Positions 36,997 through 46,150 of a DNA stretch of 64,000 bases are shown here, in pieces. The stretch's first letter is position 1, and each line of letters starts with the position of its first letter. Source of the stretch: UBA8522 sp035528895. GTDB lineage: Bacteria; Acidobacteriota; Aminicenantia; Aminicenantales; UBA8522. The stretch spans positions 3,124 through 67,123 of the forward strand of contig DATKXS010000157.1 in the NCBI GenBank assembly GCA_035528895.1, written 5' to 3'. The notes beneath the pieces were generated by a model. It was not told where the DNA came from and did no database searches. It saw only the letters and a list, made by a program, of their open reading frames with translations. Both the position numbers and the translations under genes were made by a program.

Positions 36997-37071
36997 AGGC
37001 GAGGGGTAGTGGCATCGAAACCGTGCCCGCTCACTCCTCATACGGGTTTTTCCTGCCACTACCCCTCACCT
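36997..37071. repeat. Second palindrome, 18-bp arms
   Basis: AGGCGAGGGGTAGTGGCA (36997-37014) pairs with its complement at 37054-37071 with a single mismatch across 18 positions; the loop is 39 bases. It lies between the convergent dehydrogenase and GTPase genes, next to the preceding palindrome. It is unrelated in sequence to it. It could also end transcription from both sides. Confidence 0.78.
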
Positions 37072-37130
37072 CATAAAAAAGACAAAGCAAGCATATTCTC
37101 TTAAGACAAGGCGAGCTATATATCCCGAGC

Positions 37131-38126
37131 CTAGATTCGCAGTTCGACGATGTCCTCGTCTTCGAGAGCGAAATCGCGGTGGACCATCTGGCCCTGCAGT
37201 GACAGCGAGCCTTTCCTCCATACCCGGGCGTATTTCAGTTTCTCGAAAAAGTCTTTGTGGACCGCGCTGGCCATTTCGCTCACCGTGCTGCCTTTGGGGA
37301 GTGAGAAGGGCTCGTTGAAATCGGCCTTCTTGCCGGGCGTCTTGCTGTAGACGCGGATGATATCGAGGAGGAGGAAGATCTCTCTCTTGAGGCCGTCCAG
37401 CCCGTCGCCGCGCGCGGCCGACACGGGATAGAACGCGACCTTTCCTCCGAAATATTCCTTGACGAAAGCGAGGTTTTCACCGGCAAGAGGAGAATCCCGC
37501 TTGGTTCCGATGAAAAGAGTTTTTTTCTGATAACGGCCTGGTTCCGGGGGGGACGCCGGATTCTCGGCGTGAAACTCCACTCGTTTTTGCTCGAGCTTGG
37601 AAAGGAGACTCTCCAGGATGGAAACGGTCTCCTGGTCGGCCAGGTCGAGGACGAGCAGAACGCCGTCGGCCGCTTTGACCAGCTCGACCAGGTCGGTCTC
37701 GATGTCGTCGGGCGCAAGGGGCTGTGTATCGACGAGCTGGACCTGGATGTTCTCGAATTTCATCATGTAGGGAGCGGGTGTGCGGGTCGTATAGGGGTAA
37801 TCTCCGACTTCCGGGTGAGCGCCGGTGAGCGAAGCGATGAGCCGCGATTTCCCGGCATTGGGGGGGCCGATGACGACGACCTGTCCAGCGCCCGTTTTTT
37901 CGACGTGGAAGCTGGGTCCGTGCCGGGCCACCATGGGCTTCGCTAGGGCGGCCGACTTGAGCTTGGCCATCTTCGTTTTGAGCATGGCCTGAAGCTTCTC
38001 CGTCCCCTTGTGCTTGGGGATCGTGGCCATCATCTCCTCGAGGGCCTTCATCTTCTCCTGGGGAGTCTTCGCCTCCCGGAATTTCCGTTCGGCTTCGATG
38101 TATTGGGGCGTCAGGTTGGCCGGCAT
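37131..38126 (-). CDS. DRG/Obg-like GTPase with TGS domain, altered G motifs
   Basis: A 331-residue protein of the DRG/Obg-like class. Layout: helical N-terminus (1-70), GTPase domain with P-loop GPPNAGKS (about 85), then a TGS domain (FSLPKGSTVSEMASAVHKDF to the end, DEDIVELRI). The G3 motif reads VDTQPLAP without the usual DxxG glycine, and G4 reads GTKRD rather than NKxD. DRG proteins act on ribosomes in archaea and eukaryotes; bacterial members are less studied. It is monocistronic, divergent from gyrB. Confidence 0.8.
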   Translation of the reverse strand: MPANLTPQYIEAERKFREAKTPQEKMKALEEMMATIPKHKGTEKLQAMLKTKMAKLKSAALAKPMVARHGPSFHVEKTGAGQVVVIGPPNAGKSRLIASLTGAHPEVGDYPYTTRTPAPYMMKFENIQVQLVDTQPLAPDDIETDLVELVKAADGVLLVLDLADQETVSILESLLSKLEQKRVEFHAENPASPPEPGRYQKKTLFIGTKRDSPLAGENLAFVKEYFGGKVAFYPVSAARGDGLDGLKREIFLLLDIIRVYSKTPGKKADFNEPFSLPKGSTVSEMASAVHKDFFEKLKYARVWRKGSLSLQGQMVHRDFALEDEDIVELRI

Positions 38127-38292
38127 TTTCTGACCTTGGGATGGGAATTATAATCGATTGCCCTCGTCTATTCAAAGTAGAGAAAACGGCCGCCGGCCGG
38201 AAGCGGCGCGGCCGCAGAGAGCGAGCCCCAAAAAATTGTGATGATGAGCCGGACCAAGCACAAAATATTGTGGAAATGCCCCCAAAAACAGC

Positions 38293-38321
38293 TTTACTTG
38301 CAGGTCCTTTTCAGATATAAT
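38293..38321 (+). promoter_or_regulatory. Probable gyrB-gyrA promoter
   Basis: TTTACT (38293-38298), 17-base spacer, TATAAT (38316-38321). The -10 is consensus and the -35 matches four of six. Transcription would start near 38328, leaving a leader of about 70 bases before gyrB. The rest of the 38127-38398 gap shows nothing I can assign. Confidence 0.6.
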
Positions 38322-38398
38322 ATTTTTATCAGAATGGACGCCCGGTTTTTTACCGCCCTCTCATCCGTAAATCATCCTTTTTCAATGAGATAAGCGCA

Positions 38399-40786
38399 AT
38401 GAAAGAAAAAAAATATACGGCCGAGAGCATCAAAGTTCTGAAGGGGCTGGAAGCTGTCCGCAAACGGCCCGCCATGTACATCGGAAGCACCGGACCCGAG
38501 GGCCTTAGCCATCTTGTCTACGAGGTCGTGGATAACTCCATCGACGAGGCCCTGGCCGGCTTCTGCAAGAATATCGAAGTGCAGATCCACGTCGATAACT
38601 CCGTCACGGTCATCGACGACGGCCGCGGCATCCCGGTCGAGACCCACAAGAAGGAGAAGAAGTCCGCGGCCGAGGTCGTCATGACCATGCTCCACGCCGG
38701 CGGCAAGTTCGATGACAAGACTTACAAAGTCTCAGGCGGACTGCACGGCGTCGGCGTTTCGGTCGTTAACGCCCTGTCCATGCGGTTGGATCTCGAGGTC
38801 AAGCGGAACGGGGGGATCTTCACGCAGAGCTACGAAAGGGGCGTTCCCCTCGGCCGGCTGAAGCAGGTCGGGAAGACCAAGAAGTCCGGGACCAAGATCA
38901 CCTTCTGGCCCGACGACGAGATCTTCGAAACGCCCGAGTTCAACTTCGAGATCCTGACCCAGCGGATGCGGGAACTCAGCTTCCTCAACCGGGGAATCCG
39001 GATCGCGATCAGCGATGAACGGGTGAACAAGACAAACGAGTTCCAGTACAAGGGCGGCATCGTCGAGTTCGTCCAATTCCTCAATCAGAACAAGACTGCC
39101 CTTAATCCCCGGCCGGTCTATTTCGAGTGCAAGAAAGACGACGTCATGGTCGAGCTGGCCTTTCAGTACAACACCGGCTACACCGAGACGATCTTCACCT
39201 TCGTCAACAACATCAACACGACGGAGGGCGGAACCCATCTCATCGGGTTCAAAGCCGCCCTGACCCGCTGTCTCAACAACTATGCTGTGGCCAATAACCT
39301 GTTCAAGGATCTGAGTGCCGGTTCCCTCTCCGGGGACGACAGCCGGGAGGGCCTGACCGCCGTCCTCAGCATCAAGATGCGCGATCCCCAATTTGAGGGC
39401 CAGACCAAGACTAAGCTGGGTAACTCCGAGGTCAAGGGGATCGTCGAGTCCCTGGTCAACGAGAAGCTCACTGCTTACCTCGAGGAGAACCCGACCAATG
39501 CCAAGAGGGTCATCCTCAAAGCTCTGGAAGCGGCCCGGGCTCGCGAGGCGGCCCGCAAGGCCCGCGACCTGGCCCGGCGCAAGAGTGTCCTCGAGTCGAC
39601 CTCTCTCCCCGGAAAGCTGGCCGACTGCCAGGAGCGCGACCCGGCGCTGGCCGAGATCTTCATCGTCGAAGGCGATTCTGCCGGGGGCTCGGCCAAGCAG
39701 GGCCGCGACCGCCGCTTTCAGGCCATCCTGCCCCTGAAAGGAAAGATCCTCAACGTCTGGAAGGCCAAGCAGGACAAGATCTTCAACAACGAAGAGATCG
39801 GGATGATGATCGCCGCCCTGGGGACGGCGATCGGCGAGGCCGAGTCGACCCTCGACAAGCTCCGCTACCACAAAGTCATCATCATGACCGACGCCGACGT
39901 GGACGGCTCTCACATCCGGACGCTGCTCATGACCTTCTTCTACCGGTACATGAAATCCCTGATCGAGCAGGGCCACCTCTATATCGCCCAACCGCCCCTC
40001 TACAAGATCACCCGGGGCCGGGAACTCCTCTATCTCAAAGAGGAGCGGGCTTACGATAAGTGGATCGTCAAGAAGATCTCGGAGGATTTTCAGGTGAAGG
40101 TCAAAGGCAAGAAAGAGGTCTTCGAGGGCGAAAAATTCCGCAAGATTTTCCTGAGGATCATGCAGAAGAAGAACTACATCGAGCTTCTGGAGCGCAAGAG
40201 CTATCCACGGTTTCTCATCGACCTCCTGATCAAGGAGGGAGTGGACAGCCTGGAGTTCCTCCAAGACAAAAAGGCGATGAGGCGGATCCGCTCGCTGGTC
40301 GAAGCCAAGGGCCTGCAGACCGAGCTGGACAAAGACGAGGAGTATGAGGCTTATGAGCTCGGAATCCGGTTCCAGATCAACGGGATGTCCATCAACTGCA
40401 AGGTGAACCTGGCCCTGGTGGATTCCGTAGAGTACAAGAACCTCTACAAGATCTATAAGGAACTCGAGGGCTTCCGGCCTCCCTATGAGGTCCTCAGCAA
40501 CGGCGAATCCGTTGTCATCGAGAACGAGAACAAGCTCGTCGAATACCTCCATGAAAAGGGCAAGAAGGGGGTTTCCATCCAGCGTTACAAAGGTTTGGGT
40601 GAGATGACGCCGGAGCAGCTCTGGGTCACGACCATGAACCCGGAGAACCGGGCTCTGCTCAAGGTTTCGATCCAGGACGCGGTCGAAGCGGAAGAGGTTT
40701 TCAACACGCTCATGGGAGATGAGGTCGAGCGGCGCCGGGCCTTCATCGAGGCCAACGCCCTGATGGCCACCAACCTTGACATCTGA
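38399..40786 (+). CDS. gyrB: DNA gyrase subunit B
   Basis: A 795-residue ATPase subunit of DNA gyrase. It shows RKRPAMYIGST, the Bergerat ATP fold (EVVDNSIDEALAG, IDDGRGIPV, LHGVGVSVVNALS), QTKTKLGNSEV, and the TOPRIM motifs EGDSAGGSAKQGRDRRFQAILPLKGKILNV-type (broken here as EGDSAGGSAKQGRDR and LPLKGKILNV) and MTDADVDGSHI. It matches GyrB rather than ParE in order with gyrA, which follows after 25 bases. Confidence 0.97.
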   Translation: MKEKKYTAESIKVLKGLEAVRKRPAMYIGSTGPEGLSHLVYEVVDNSIDEALAGFCKNIEVQIHVDNSVTVIDDGRGIPVETHKKEKKSAAEVVMTMLHAGGKFDDKTYKVSGGLHGVGVSVVNALSMRLDLEVKRNGGIFTQSYERGVPLGRLKQVGKTKKSGTKITFWPDDEIFETPEFNFEILTQRMRELSFLNRGIRIAISDERVNKTNEFQYKGGIVEFVQFLNQNKTALNPRPVYFECKKDDVMVELAFQYNTGYTETIFTFVNNINTTEGGTHLIGFKAALTRCLNNYAVANNLFKDLSAGSLSGDDSREGLTAVLSIKMRDPQFEGQTKTKLGNSEVKGIVESLVNEKLTAYLEENPTNAKRVILKALEAARAREAARKARDLARRKSVLESTSLPGKLADCQERDPALAEIFIVEGDSAGGSAKQGRDRRFQAILPLKGKILNVWKAKQDKIFNNEEIGMMIAALGTAIGEAESTLDKLRYHKVIIMTDADVDGSHIRTLLMTFFYRYMKSLIEQGHLYIAQPPLYKITRGRELLYLKEERAYDKWIVKKISEDFQVKVKGKKEVFEGEKFRKIFLRIMQKKNYIELLERKSYPRFLIDLLIKEGVDSLEFLQDKKAMRRIRSLVEAKGLQTELDKDEEYEAYELGIRFQINGMSINCKVNLALVDSVEYKNLYKIYKELEGFRPPYEVLSNGESVVIENENKLVEYLHEKGKKGVSIQRYKGLGEMTPEQLWVTTMNPENRALLKVSIQDAVEAEEVFNTLMGDEVERRRAFIEANALMATNLDI

Positions 40787-40811
40787 TCCGATCTTCGAAA
40801 GGACCTGACCG

Positions 40812-43289
40812 ATGACCCCTGCCGACAAGGACAAGAAACAGGACAAGTCCGCACAGCCGTTGCCGCCGCCGGCGGCCGAGCTCTCGGTGGTCAGCCTCGA
40901 AGAGGAGATGCGGCGTTCCTATATGGACTACGCCATGAGCGTTATCATCGGCCGGGCCATCCCCGACATCAAGGACGGCCTCAAGCCGGTCCACAGGCGC
41001 GTCCTCTACGCCATGTACGAATCGGGGACGACCCACACTAAACCCTACAAAAAGTCGGCCCGGATCGTCGGTGACGTCATCGGAAAATACCATCCCCACG
41101 GGGACCAGGCCGCCTACGATACGTTGGTCCGCATGGCCCAGGACTTCAGCATGCGCTATGTGCTGGTCGACGGCCAGGGGAACTTCGGCTCGATCGACGG
41201 CGACCCACCGGCAGCCATGCGTTATACCGAGGTCCGGATGGCCAAGCCGGCCGCGGAGATGATGGCCGATATCGAGAAGGACACGGTCAACTTCATCCCC
41301 AACTATGACGAAAGCCTGACCATGCCGGAGGTCTTGCCGACCAAGTTCCCCAACCTCCTGGTCAACGGCAGCTCGGGAATCGCCGTGGGCATGGCCACCA
41401 ACATCCCGTCCCACAACCTGGCCGAGATTTGTGACGGCCTGGTCTACCTCGTCCAGCATCCGAACGTTTCCCTGGACAGGATCATGGACTTCGTCCCGGG
41501 GCCGGATTTTCCGACCGGGGGATTCATCTTCAACAAGCCGGGCATCCTGGATGCCTACCGAGACGGCCGGGGTGTCATCCAGCTCCGGGCCAAGTCGATG
41601 ATCGAACATGGAGAAAAGGGAGAGCGTGAACGCATCGTCGTCACAGAGATTCCTTACGCGGTCAACAAGTCCCGTCTGATCGAGTCGATCGCCGACCTGG
41701 TCAACGCCAAGAAGATCGAGGGCATCGCCGACCTTCGCGACGAGTCCGACCGGGAGGGAATCCGCGTCGTCCTCGAGGTCAAGAAGGGCGAGTTGCCCGA
41801 GGTCGTCCTCAACAACCTCTACAAACACACGGCCCTGCAGACGTCCTTCGGAATCATCATGCTGGCCATCGTCGAGAAGCAGCCCAAGATGATGGGGCTA
41901 CTGGACATGATGAAGTATTTCATCTCCCATCGCCAGGACGTCATCCGGCGGCGGACCCGCTTCGATCTGAAGAAGGCCGAGCTCCGGGCCCACATCCTGG
42001 AGGGACTGACCATCGCCCTCGACCACATCGACGCCATCATCAAGCTCATCCGCGCCTCCAAGAACGTCGACGAAGCACGGACCGGCCTGATGACCCGGTT
42101 CAAGCTGACCCAGATCCAGGCCCAGGCCATCCTGGAGATGCAGTTGCAGCGGCTGACCCACCTGGAACGGGACAAGATTGTCCAGGAATACACCGAGATC
42201 AAGGCCCTGATCGCCAAGCTGAAGAAGATCCTCGGCTCCGAGAAGCTCATCCAGGAGATCATCATCGACGAGCTCAAGGAGATCAAAGAGCATTACGGGG
42301 ACGAGCGCCGGACCGAGATCCGCGACGAGGTCATCACCGACATCCGGCCCGAGGACCTGATCAAGGAGGAGGACGTCGCCGTCATGACGACCCAGTCCGG
42401 ATACATCAAGCGGACGTCCCTTTCCTCCTACCACTTCCAGATGCGCGGCGGCAAGGGCCGACGGGGGATCAGCATGAAGGCCGAGGATGTCATGGAAGAC
42501 GTCTTCGTCTGTTCGACCCACTCCTATCTCCTGTGCTTTACCAACAACGGCCGCGTCTACTGGCTCAAGGCCCTGGAAATCCCCGACGTCGGGATCTCGG
42601 GCCGGGGCAAGGCCATCGCCAACCTGATCGAGTTCCAGCCGGGCGAAAAGGCCACCTCGGTCGTGGCCGTGAAGGATTTCTCGGAGGACAGGTATATCGT
42701 CATGATGGCCAAGGACGGATTGATCAAGAAGACCCGGCTGAGCGATTTCCGGAACATCCGGCGGGGCGGCATCATCGCCATGAGTCTGCGCAAGAAGAGC
42801 GAGCTTTTGTGGACGCGGCTGACCGAAGGCAAACGGGAAATCGTCATAGCCACCAAGCTCGGCAAGGCCATCCGGTTCAGCGAGAAAGACATCCGGCCGA
42901 TGGGCAGGACGGCCGCCGGCGTCCGGGCGATGAGGTTGGCCAAGAAGGACGAGGTCATCGGGCTGGTGGCCATCGGTGAAGAGGATAAATTCATCTTCAC
43001 GGCCAGCCAAAAGGGTTACGGAAAGAGAACCGAGGTCGGTTTCTACCGGAAACAGCGCCGCGGCGGCAAGGGCCTGATCAACCTCAAGATCACCCCGAAG
43101 ATCGGCCCGGCCGTAGCCGTGCTGGGAGTGGCCGAGGACGACCTTCTCATCGTCACCGAGAGCGGCAAGGTCATCCGCATCCAGACCAAGCAGGTCCGGG
43201 CGACGGGCCGGGCCACCCAGGGCGTCCGCCTGATCAACCTCGAGAACGGGGACAGGATTTGCTCGGTGGCCAAGGCCAGCGAGAGCTGA
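40812..43289 (+). CDS. gyrA: DNA gyrase subunit A
   Basis: An 825-residue breakage-reunion subunit. The active tyrosine is Y138 in AAMRYTEVRM. The quinolone-determining loop reads HPHGDQAAYD, so the position equivalent to E. coli Ser83 is Gln99, while Asp87 is conserved as D103. The C-terminal beta-pinwheel carries QMRGGKG in blade 1 (a degenerate GyrA-box) and QRRGGKG in a later blade (about residue 745). It forms gyrase with GyrB, introducing negative supercoils. Confidence 0.97.
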   Translation: MTPADKDKKQDKSAQPLPPPAAELSVVSLEEEMRRSYMDYAMSVIIGRAIPDIKDGLKPVHRRVLYAMYESGTTHTKPYKKSARIVGDVIGKYHPHGDQAAYDTLVRMAQDFSMRYVLVDGQGNFGSIDGDPPAAMRYTEVRMAKPAAEMMADIEKDTVNFIPNYDESLTMPEVLPTKFPNLLVNGSSGIAVGMATNIPSHNLAEICDGLVYLVQHPNVSLDRIMDFVPGPDFPTGGFIFNKPGILDAYRDGRGVIQLRAKSMIEHGEKGERERIVVTEIPYAVNKSRLIESIADLVNAKKIEGIADLRDESDREGIRVVLEVKKGELPEVVLNNLYKHTALQTSFGIIMLAIVEKQPKMMGLLDMMKYFISHRQDVIRRRTRFDLKKAELRAHILEGLTIALDHIDAIIKLIRASKNVDEARTGLMTRFKLTQIQAQAILEMQLQRLTHLERDKIVQEYTEIKALIAKLKKILGSEKLIQEIIIDELKEIKEHYGDERRTEIRDEVITDIRPEDLIKEEDVAVMTTQSGYIKRTSLSSYHFQMRGGKGRRGISMKAEDVMEDVFVCSTHSYLLCFTNNGRVYWLKALEIPDVGISGRGKAIANLIEFQPGEKATSVVAVKDFSEDRYIVMMAKDGLIKKTRLSDFRNIRRGGIIAMSLRKKSELLWTRLTEGKREIVIATKLGKAIRFSEKDIRPMGRTAAGVRAMRLAKKDEVIGLVAIGEEDKFIFTASQKGYGKRTEVGFYRKQRRGGKGLINLKITPKIGPAVAVLGVAEDDLLIVTESGKVIRIQTKQVRATGRATQGVRLINLENGDRICSVAKASES

Positions 43290-43404
43290 GCCTCAAGATA
43301 TCGCCCCGCGTTCTCTCTCCTCCCGGATATAGATGAGGGGCCGAAACATCGGGCTGCCAATGCCCGCATCAACCGTCGATCCGGCAGGCGGTTTCACTTT
43401 GTGC

Positions 43405-43434
43405 TTGACAGCCGATTCCTGACGAACCTACAAT
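43405..43434 (+). promoter_or_regulatory. Promoter of the acyl-CoA ligase gene
   Basis: TTGACA (43405-43410), 18-base spacer, TACAAT (43429-43434), ending 31 bases before the ATG. The ribosome binding site GGAGGAGGG follows. The gene is therefore probably transcribed separately from gyrBA. Confidence 0.7.
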
Positions 43435-43465
43435 TGACCCACATCCCGAACCGGAGGAGGGAAGA

Positions 43466-45259
43466 ATGGCCGATACACTCGCCCAGGTCCTTGTGGACAC
43501 CGTCAAGAACTATCCCAGACCGGACTTCATGCTTTATAAGAAGGACGGCCGGTATCAGCCTATCTCGACCGAAGAATTCGGCCGGCAGGTGAAACACCTC
43601 TGCCTGGGACTTAAAGATTTGGGGCTGCAAAAAGGGGATAAGGTCATCATCCTCTCAGAGAACCGGCCCGAATGGGTGATCGCCGATCATGCCAACCTGT
43701 GTCTGGGGACGATCACCGTCCCCATCTATACGTCCCTTGTCTCCGAGCAGATCAAGTACATCATCGACGATTCGGACGCCAAGGTCGTCTTCGTCTCCTG
43801 CGAAGATCTATGGAAAAGGGTCGAGGCCGTTGGGCCCAGCTTAACCAAGGTCCGCTATTACGTCAGCTTCATGGAGAAGGCGCCGGCCGGCCTCCTTACC
43901 TATAGCCAGGTCCTGGAGAGAGGACGCCGGCTCGACGAGCAGAACCCGGCGCTTTTCGAGTCCCTGGCCCGGGCAATCCGACCTGAAGATGAAGCCTCCC
44001 TGATCTATACTTCCGGAACGACCGGTGTTCCCAAGGGAGTCATCCTGACCCACGATAATTTCCTGAGCAACGTTAGGGCCGTTTCGGAGATTATCGAGTT
44101 TTCCGATAAGGATACCGTTCTTTCCTTCCTTCCTCTTTCTCATGTTCTGGAAAGAATGGTCACCTTCACTTATGTCTTCAAGGGCTGCCATATCTGCTAT
44201 GCTGAAAGCATCGAGTCGGTCGCCGCGAACCTGCTGGAGATCCGGCCCAACATCATGGTCAGCGTGCCCCGCGTCTTCGAGAAGATCTACGCCAAGGTCA
44301 TGGACAACGTTCTCTCCAGCTCGACCCTGAAGAAGAGGATCTTCTTCTGGGCGCTCAAAGTGGGTAAGGAATTCGGTCGCCGTAAGCTGAACAACGAGCC
44401 GATCAGCGCGGGACTCCAGCGAAAACGGAATCTGGCCCAGAAGCTGGTTTTCTCCAAGATCGTCGAGAAAATGGGGGGACGGGTGCGCTTTTTCGTCTCC
44501 GGCGGAGCGCCCTTGTCCAAGGATATCGCCGACTTCTTCTACGCCCTGGGGCTCGTTATCCTGGAGGGATACGGCTTGACCGAGACCTCGCCTGTGATCT
44601 CCGTCAATACGTTCGAAAACCTGAAATTCGGGACGGTCGGAAAGCCCATCCCGGGGGTGGAAGCCCGGATCGCGCCGGACGGCGAGATCCTGACCCGCGG
44701 CCCTCACGTCATGAAAGGCTATTACAAGAAGGAAGCGGAGACCCTGGAGGCGTTCGAGGGCGGCTGGTTCCACACCGGCGACATCGGCCATCTCGATAAG
44801 GACGGCTTTCTGGTCATCACCGACCGCAAGAAGGACATCATCGTCACGGCCGGCGGCAAGAACATCGCTCCCCAGCCGATCGAGAACATCCTCAAGACCA
44901 ACCCCTACATCTCCAATGCCGTCGTCATCGGCGACCGGCGCAGGTTCGTCTGCGCCCTGATCGTGCCCAACTTCGAGAAAATCGTGGAGTATGCCCGCTC
45001 CAGCGGCATCTCCTTCTCCAACCAGGCCGAACTCGTCCGCAACGAGAAGGTCGTCAACTTCCTCAAGGCTGAGGTCGATCGGGCCACCCCCAATCTGGCT
45101 CAATACGAAAGGATCAAGCGTGTCGCCCTCCTCGACCGGGATTTTGAGATCGAAAAGGGAGAGATGACGCCCACGCTCAAGGTCAAGCGGAACATCATCG
45201 AACAGAAATACAAAAAACTGATCGATGCCTTGTACGAGGAGGAGAAAAATAGCGGGTAG
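43466..45259 (+). CDS. Long-chain fatty acid-CoA ligase
   Basis: A 597-residue AMP-forming acyl-CoA synthetase that activates long-chain fatty acids for degradation or lipid synthesis. Motifs are YTSGTTGVPKG (phosphate loop, about residue 182), SFLPLSHVLERM, YGLTETSPVIS, GWFHTGDIGHLD and the hinge DRKKDIIVTAGGKNIAPQPIEN typical of FadD15/long-chain enzymes. It is a membrane-associated cytoplasmic enzyme. No other fatty-acid gene is adjacent. Confidence 0.93.
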   Translation: MADTLAQVLVDTVKNYPRPDFMLYKKDGRYQPISTEEFGRQVKHLCLGLKDLGLQKGDKVIILSENRPEWVIADHANLCLGTITVPIYTSLVSEQIKYIIDDSDAKVVFVSCEDLWKRVEAVGPSLTKVRYYVSFMEKAPAGLLTYSQVLERGRRLDEQNPALFESLARAIRPEDEASLIYTSGTTGVPKGVILTHDNFLSNVRAVSEIIEFSDKDTVLSFLPLSHVLERMVTFTYVFKGCHICYAESIESVAANLLEIRPNIMVSVPRVFEKIYAKVMDNVLSSSTLKKRIFFWALKVGKEFGRRKLNNEPISAGLQRKRNLAQKLVFSKIVEKMGGRVRFFVSGGAPLSKDIADFFYALGLVILEGYGLTETSPVISVNTFENLKFGTVGKPIPGVEARIAPDGEILTRGPHVMKGYYKKEAETLEAFEGGWFHTGDIGHLDKDGFLVITDRKKDIIVTAGGKNIAPQPIENILKTNPYISNAVVIGDRRRFVCALIVPNFEKIVEYARSSGISFSNQAELVRNEKVVNFLKAEVDRATPNLAQYERIKRVALLDRDFEIEKGEMTPTLKVKRNIIEQKYKKLIDALYEEEKNSG

Positions 45260-45261
45260 GC

Positions 45262-46017
45262 CTATTTGGCCTTCGCTTCGGTCACTTCGGCTTCAGTCGA
45301 GGTTTCGTCGGTCTTCTCCCGCCAGAAGAGGATGCGGCCGCAGTTTTCGCAGAGGATGAGCTTGCGGGTGGAGAGCAGTTCGTTCAGGACCTGCGGCCGG
45401 ATGCGCACGTGGCACAAGTCGCAGAAATCGTCCCTGACGGGGGAAAGGACGATGCCGCCCTTCTTGCGAGAGATATTGAGATAAAGATCAACCTGCGCGG
45501 CAGGTATCGCGGGCAGGAGATCGGCTTTGCCTCGACCGAGCAGCTGAACTCTGTCTTCCGCTTCCTTCTTCTTTTGGAAGATAGCCTTCTTCTCCCGGGA
45601 TAGAGTCTCCTGGGTTTCGGCGAGCTTCTGGTTGGCCTCCTTGATATCCTTCTGGATGTCGTCCTCCAGGAGCATTTCGGCGATGAACCCTTCCTCGAGG
45701 CGATCCACTCTCTTTTCGGATTCTTCGATCTCCTTGAGGAGGGCCGTATATTCCTTGTTGGTCTTGACCTCGTTCAGCTGGCGCTTGTATTTCCCGATAT
45801 GGGCCTTGATATCCTTGACCTCGGTCTCGAGCTCGCGTCTCTTTTTCTGGCTGGCGGTCATCTTCTCCTTGGCAGCGGCCGCGATGAGGCTGCTTTCCGC
45901 GATCTTCTTGTCGATGTTTTCGATCTGGGGAGGGATACCTTCAAGGAAGAGAGAAAGCTGCCGGATCTCCATGTCCAATTGCTGGAGCTGGATCAGCTTC
46001 TCGAAATCGATTTCCAC
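45262..46017 (-). CDS. Coiled-coil protein with C4 zinc ribbon (CT398/DUF164-like)
   Basis: A 251-residue protein: a long antiparallel coiled coil (about 1-180, with TNKEYTALLKEIEESEKR at the turn region) followed by a zinc ribbon, CDLC and CENC about 28 residues apart (about 197-228). This is the architecture of CT398/HP0958-type proteins, reported to bind sigma-54 or flagellar RNA in some bacteria; the role here is unknown. The acidic tail ends EAKAK. It lies just downstream of the tRNA gene on the same strand. Confidence 0.85.
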   Translation of the reverse strand: MEIDFEKLIQLQQLDMEIRQLSLFLEGIPPQIENIDKKIAESSLIAAAAKEKMTASQKKRRELETEVKDIKAHIGKYKRQLNEVKTNKEYTALLKEIEESEKRVDRLEEGFIAEMLLEDDIQKDIKEANQKLAETQETLSREKKAIFQKKKEAEDRVQLLGRGKADLLPAIPAAQVDLYLNISRKKGGIVLSPVRDDFCDLCHVRIRPQVLNELLSTRKLILCENCGRILFWREKTDETSTEAEVTEAKAK

Positions 46018-46038
46018 ATCTCTTCCTCGAAATCAACA

Positions 46039-46110
46039 TGGGCCTACCAGGATTCGAACCTGGGACCTGCCGGTTATGAGCCGGTAGCTCTACCGCTGAG
46101 CTATAGGCCC
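46039..46110 (-). tRNA. tRNA with CAU anticodon (Met elongator or lysidine-type Ile)
   Basis: The minus strand folds as a full cloverleaf: acceptor GGGCCTA with TAGGCCC, D arm GCTC/GAGC, anticodon loop CTCATAA (anticodon CAT), T arm CCAGG-TTCGAAT-CCTGG, discriminator A. CCA is not encoded. The G1-C72 pair rules out the initiator. Pair 27-43 is an A-C mismatch. CAT elongator and Ile2 (modified to lysidine) cannot be told apart safely by eye. Confidence 0.93.
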
Positions 46111-46118
46111 TCCGCCTT

Positions 46119-46147
46119 CTTATAACAAATCCGTCCCGGATAGTCAA
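46119..46147 (-). promoter_or_regulatory. tRNA promoter
   Basis: On the minus strand: TTGACT (46147-46142), 17-base spacer, TATAAG (46124-46119), eight bases before the tRNA 5' end. The 28-bp palindrome begins four bases upstream of the -35 box. Confidence 0.8.
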
Positions 46148-46150
46148 ACA

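Noticed and set aside
38732..40846. 704-residue ORF antisense to gyrB
   Set aside because: It mirrors a strongly conserved gene in a GC-rich genome; composition is shadow-like (Leu, Asp, Gly, Val rich) and no domain is recognisable.
46039..46110. Initiator tRNA-fMet
   Set aside because: First pair is G-C rather than the C1/A72 mismatch, and the anticodon stem lacks three consecutive G-C pairs of the initiator type.
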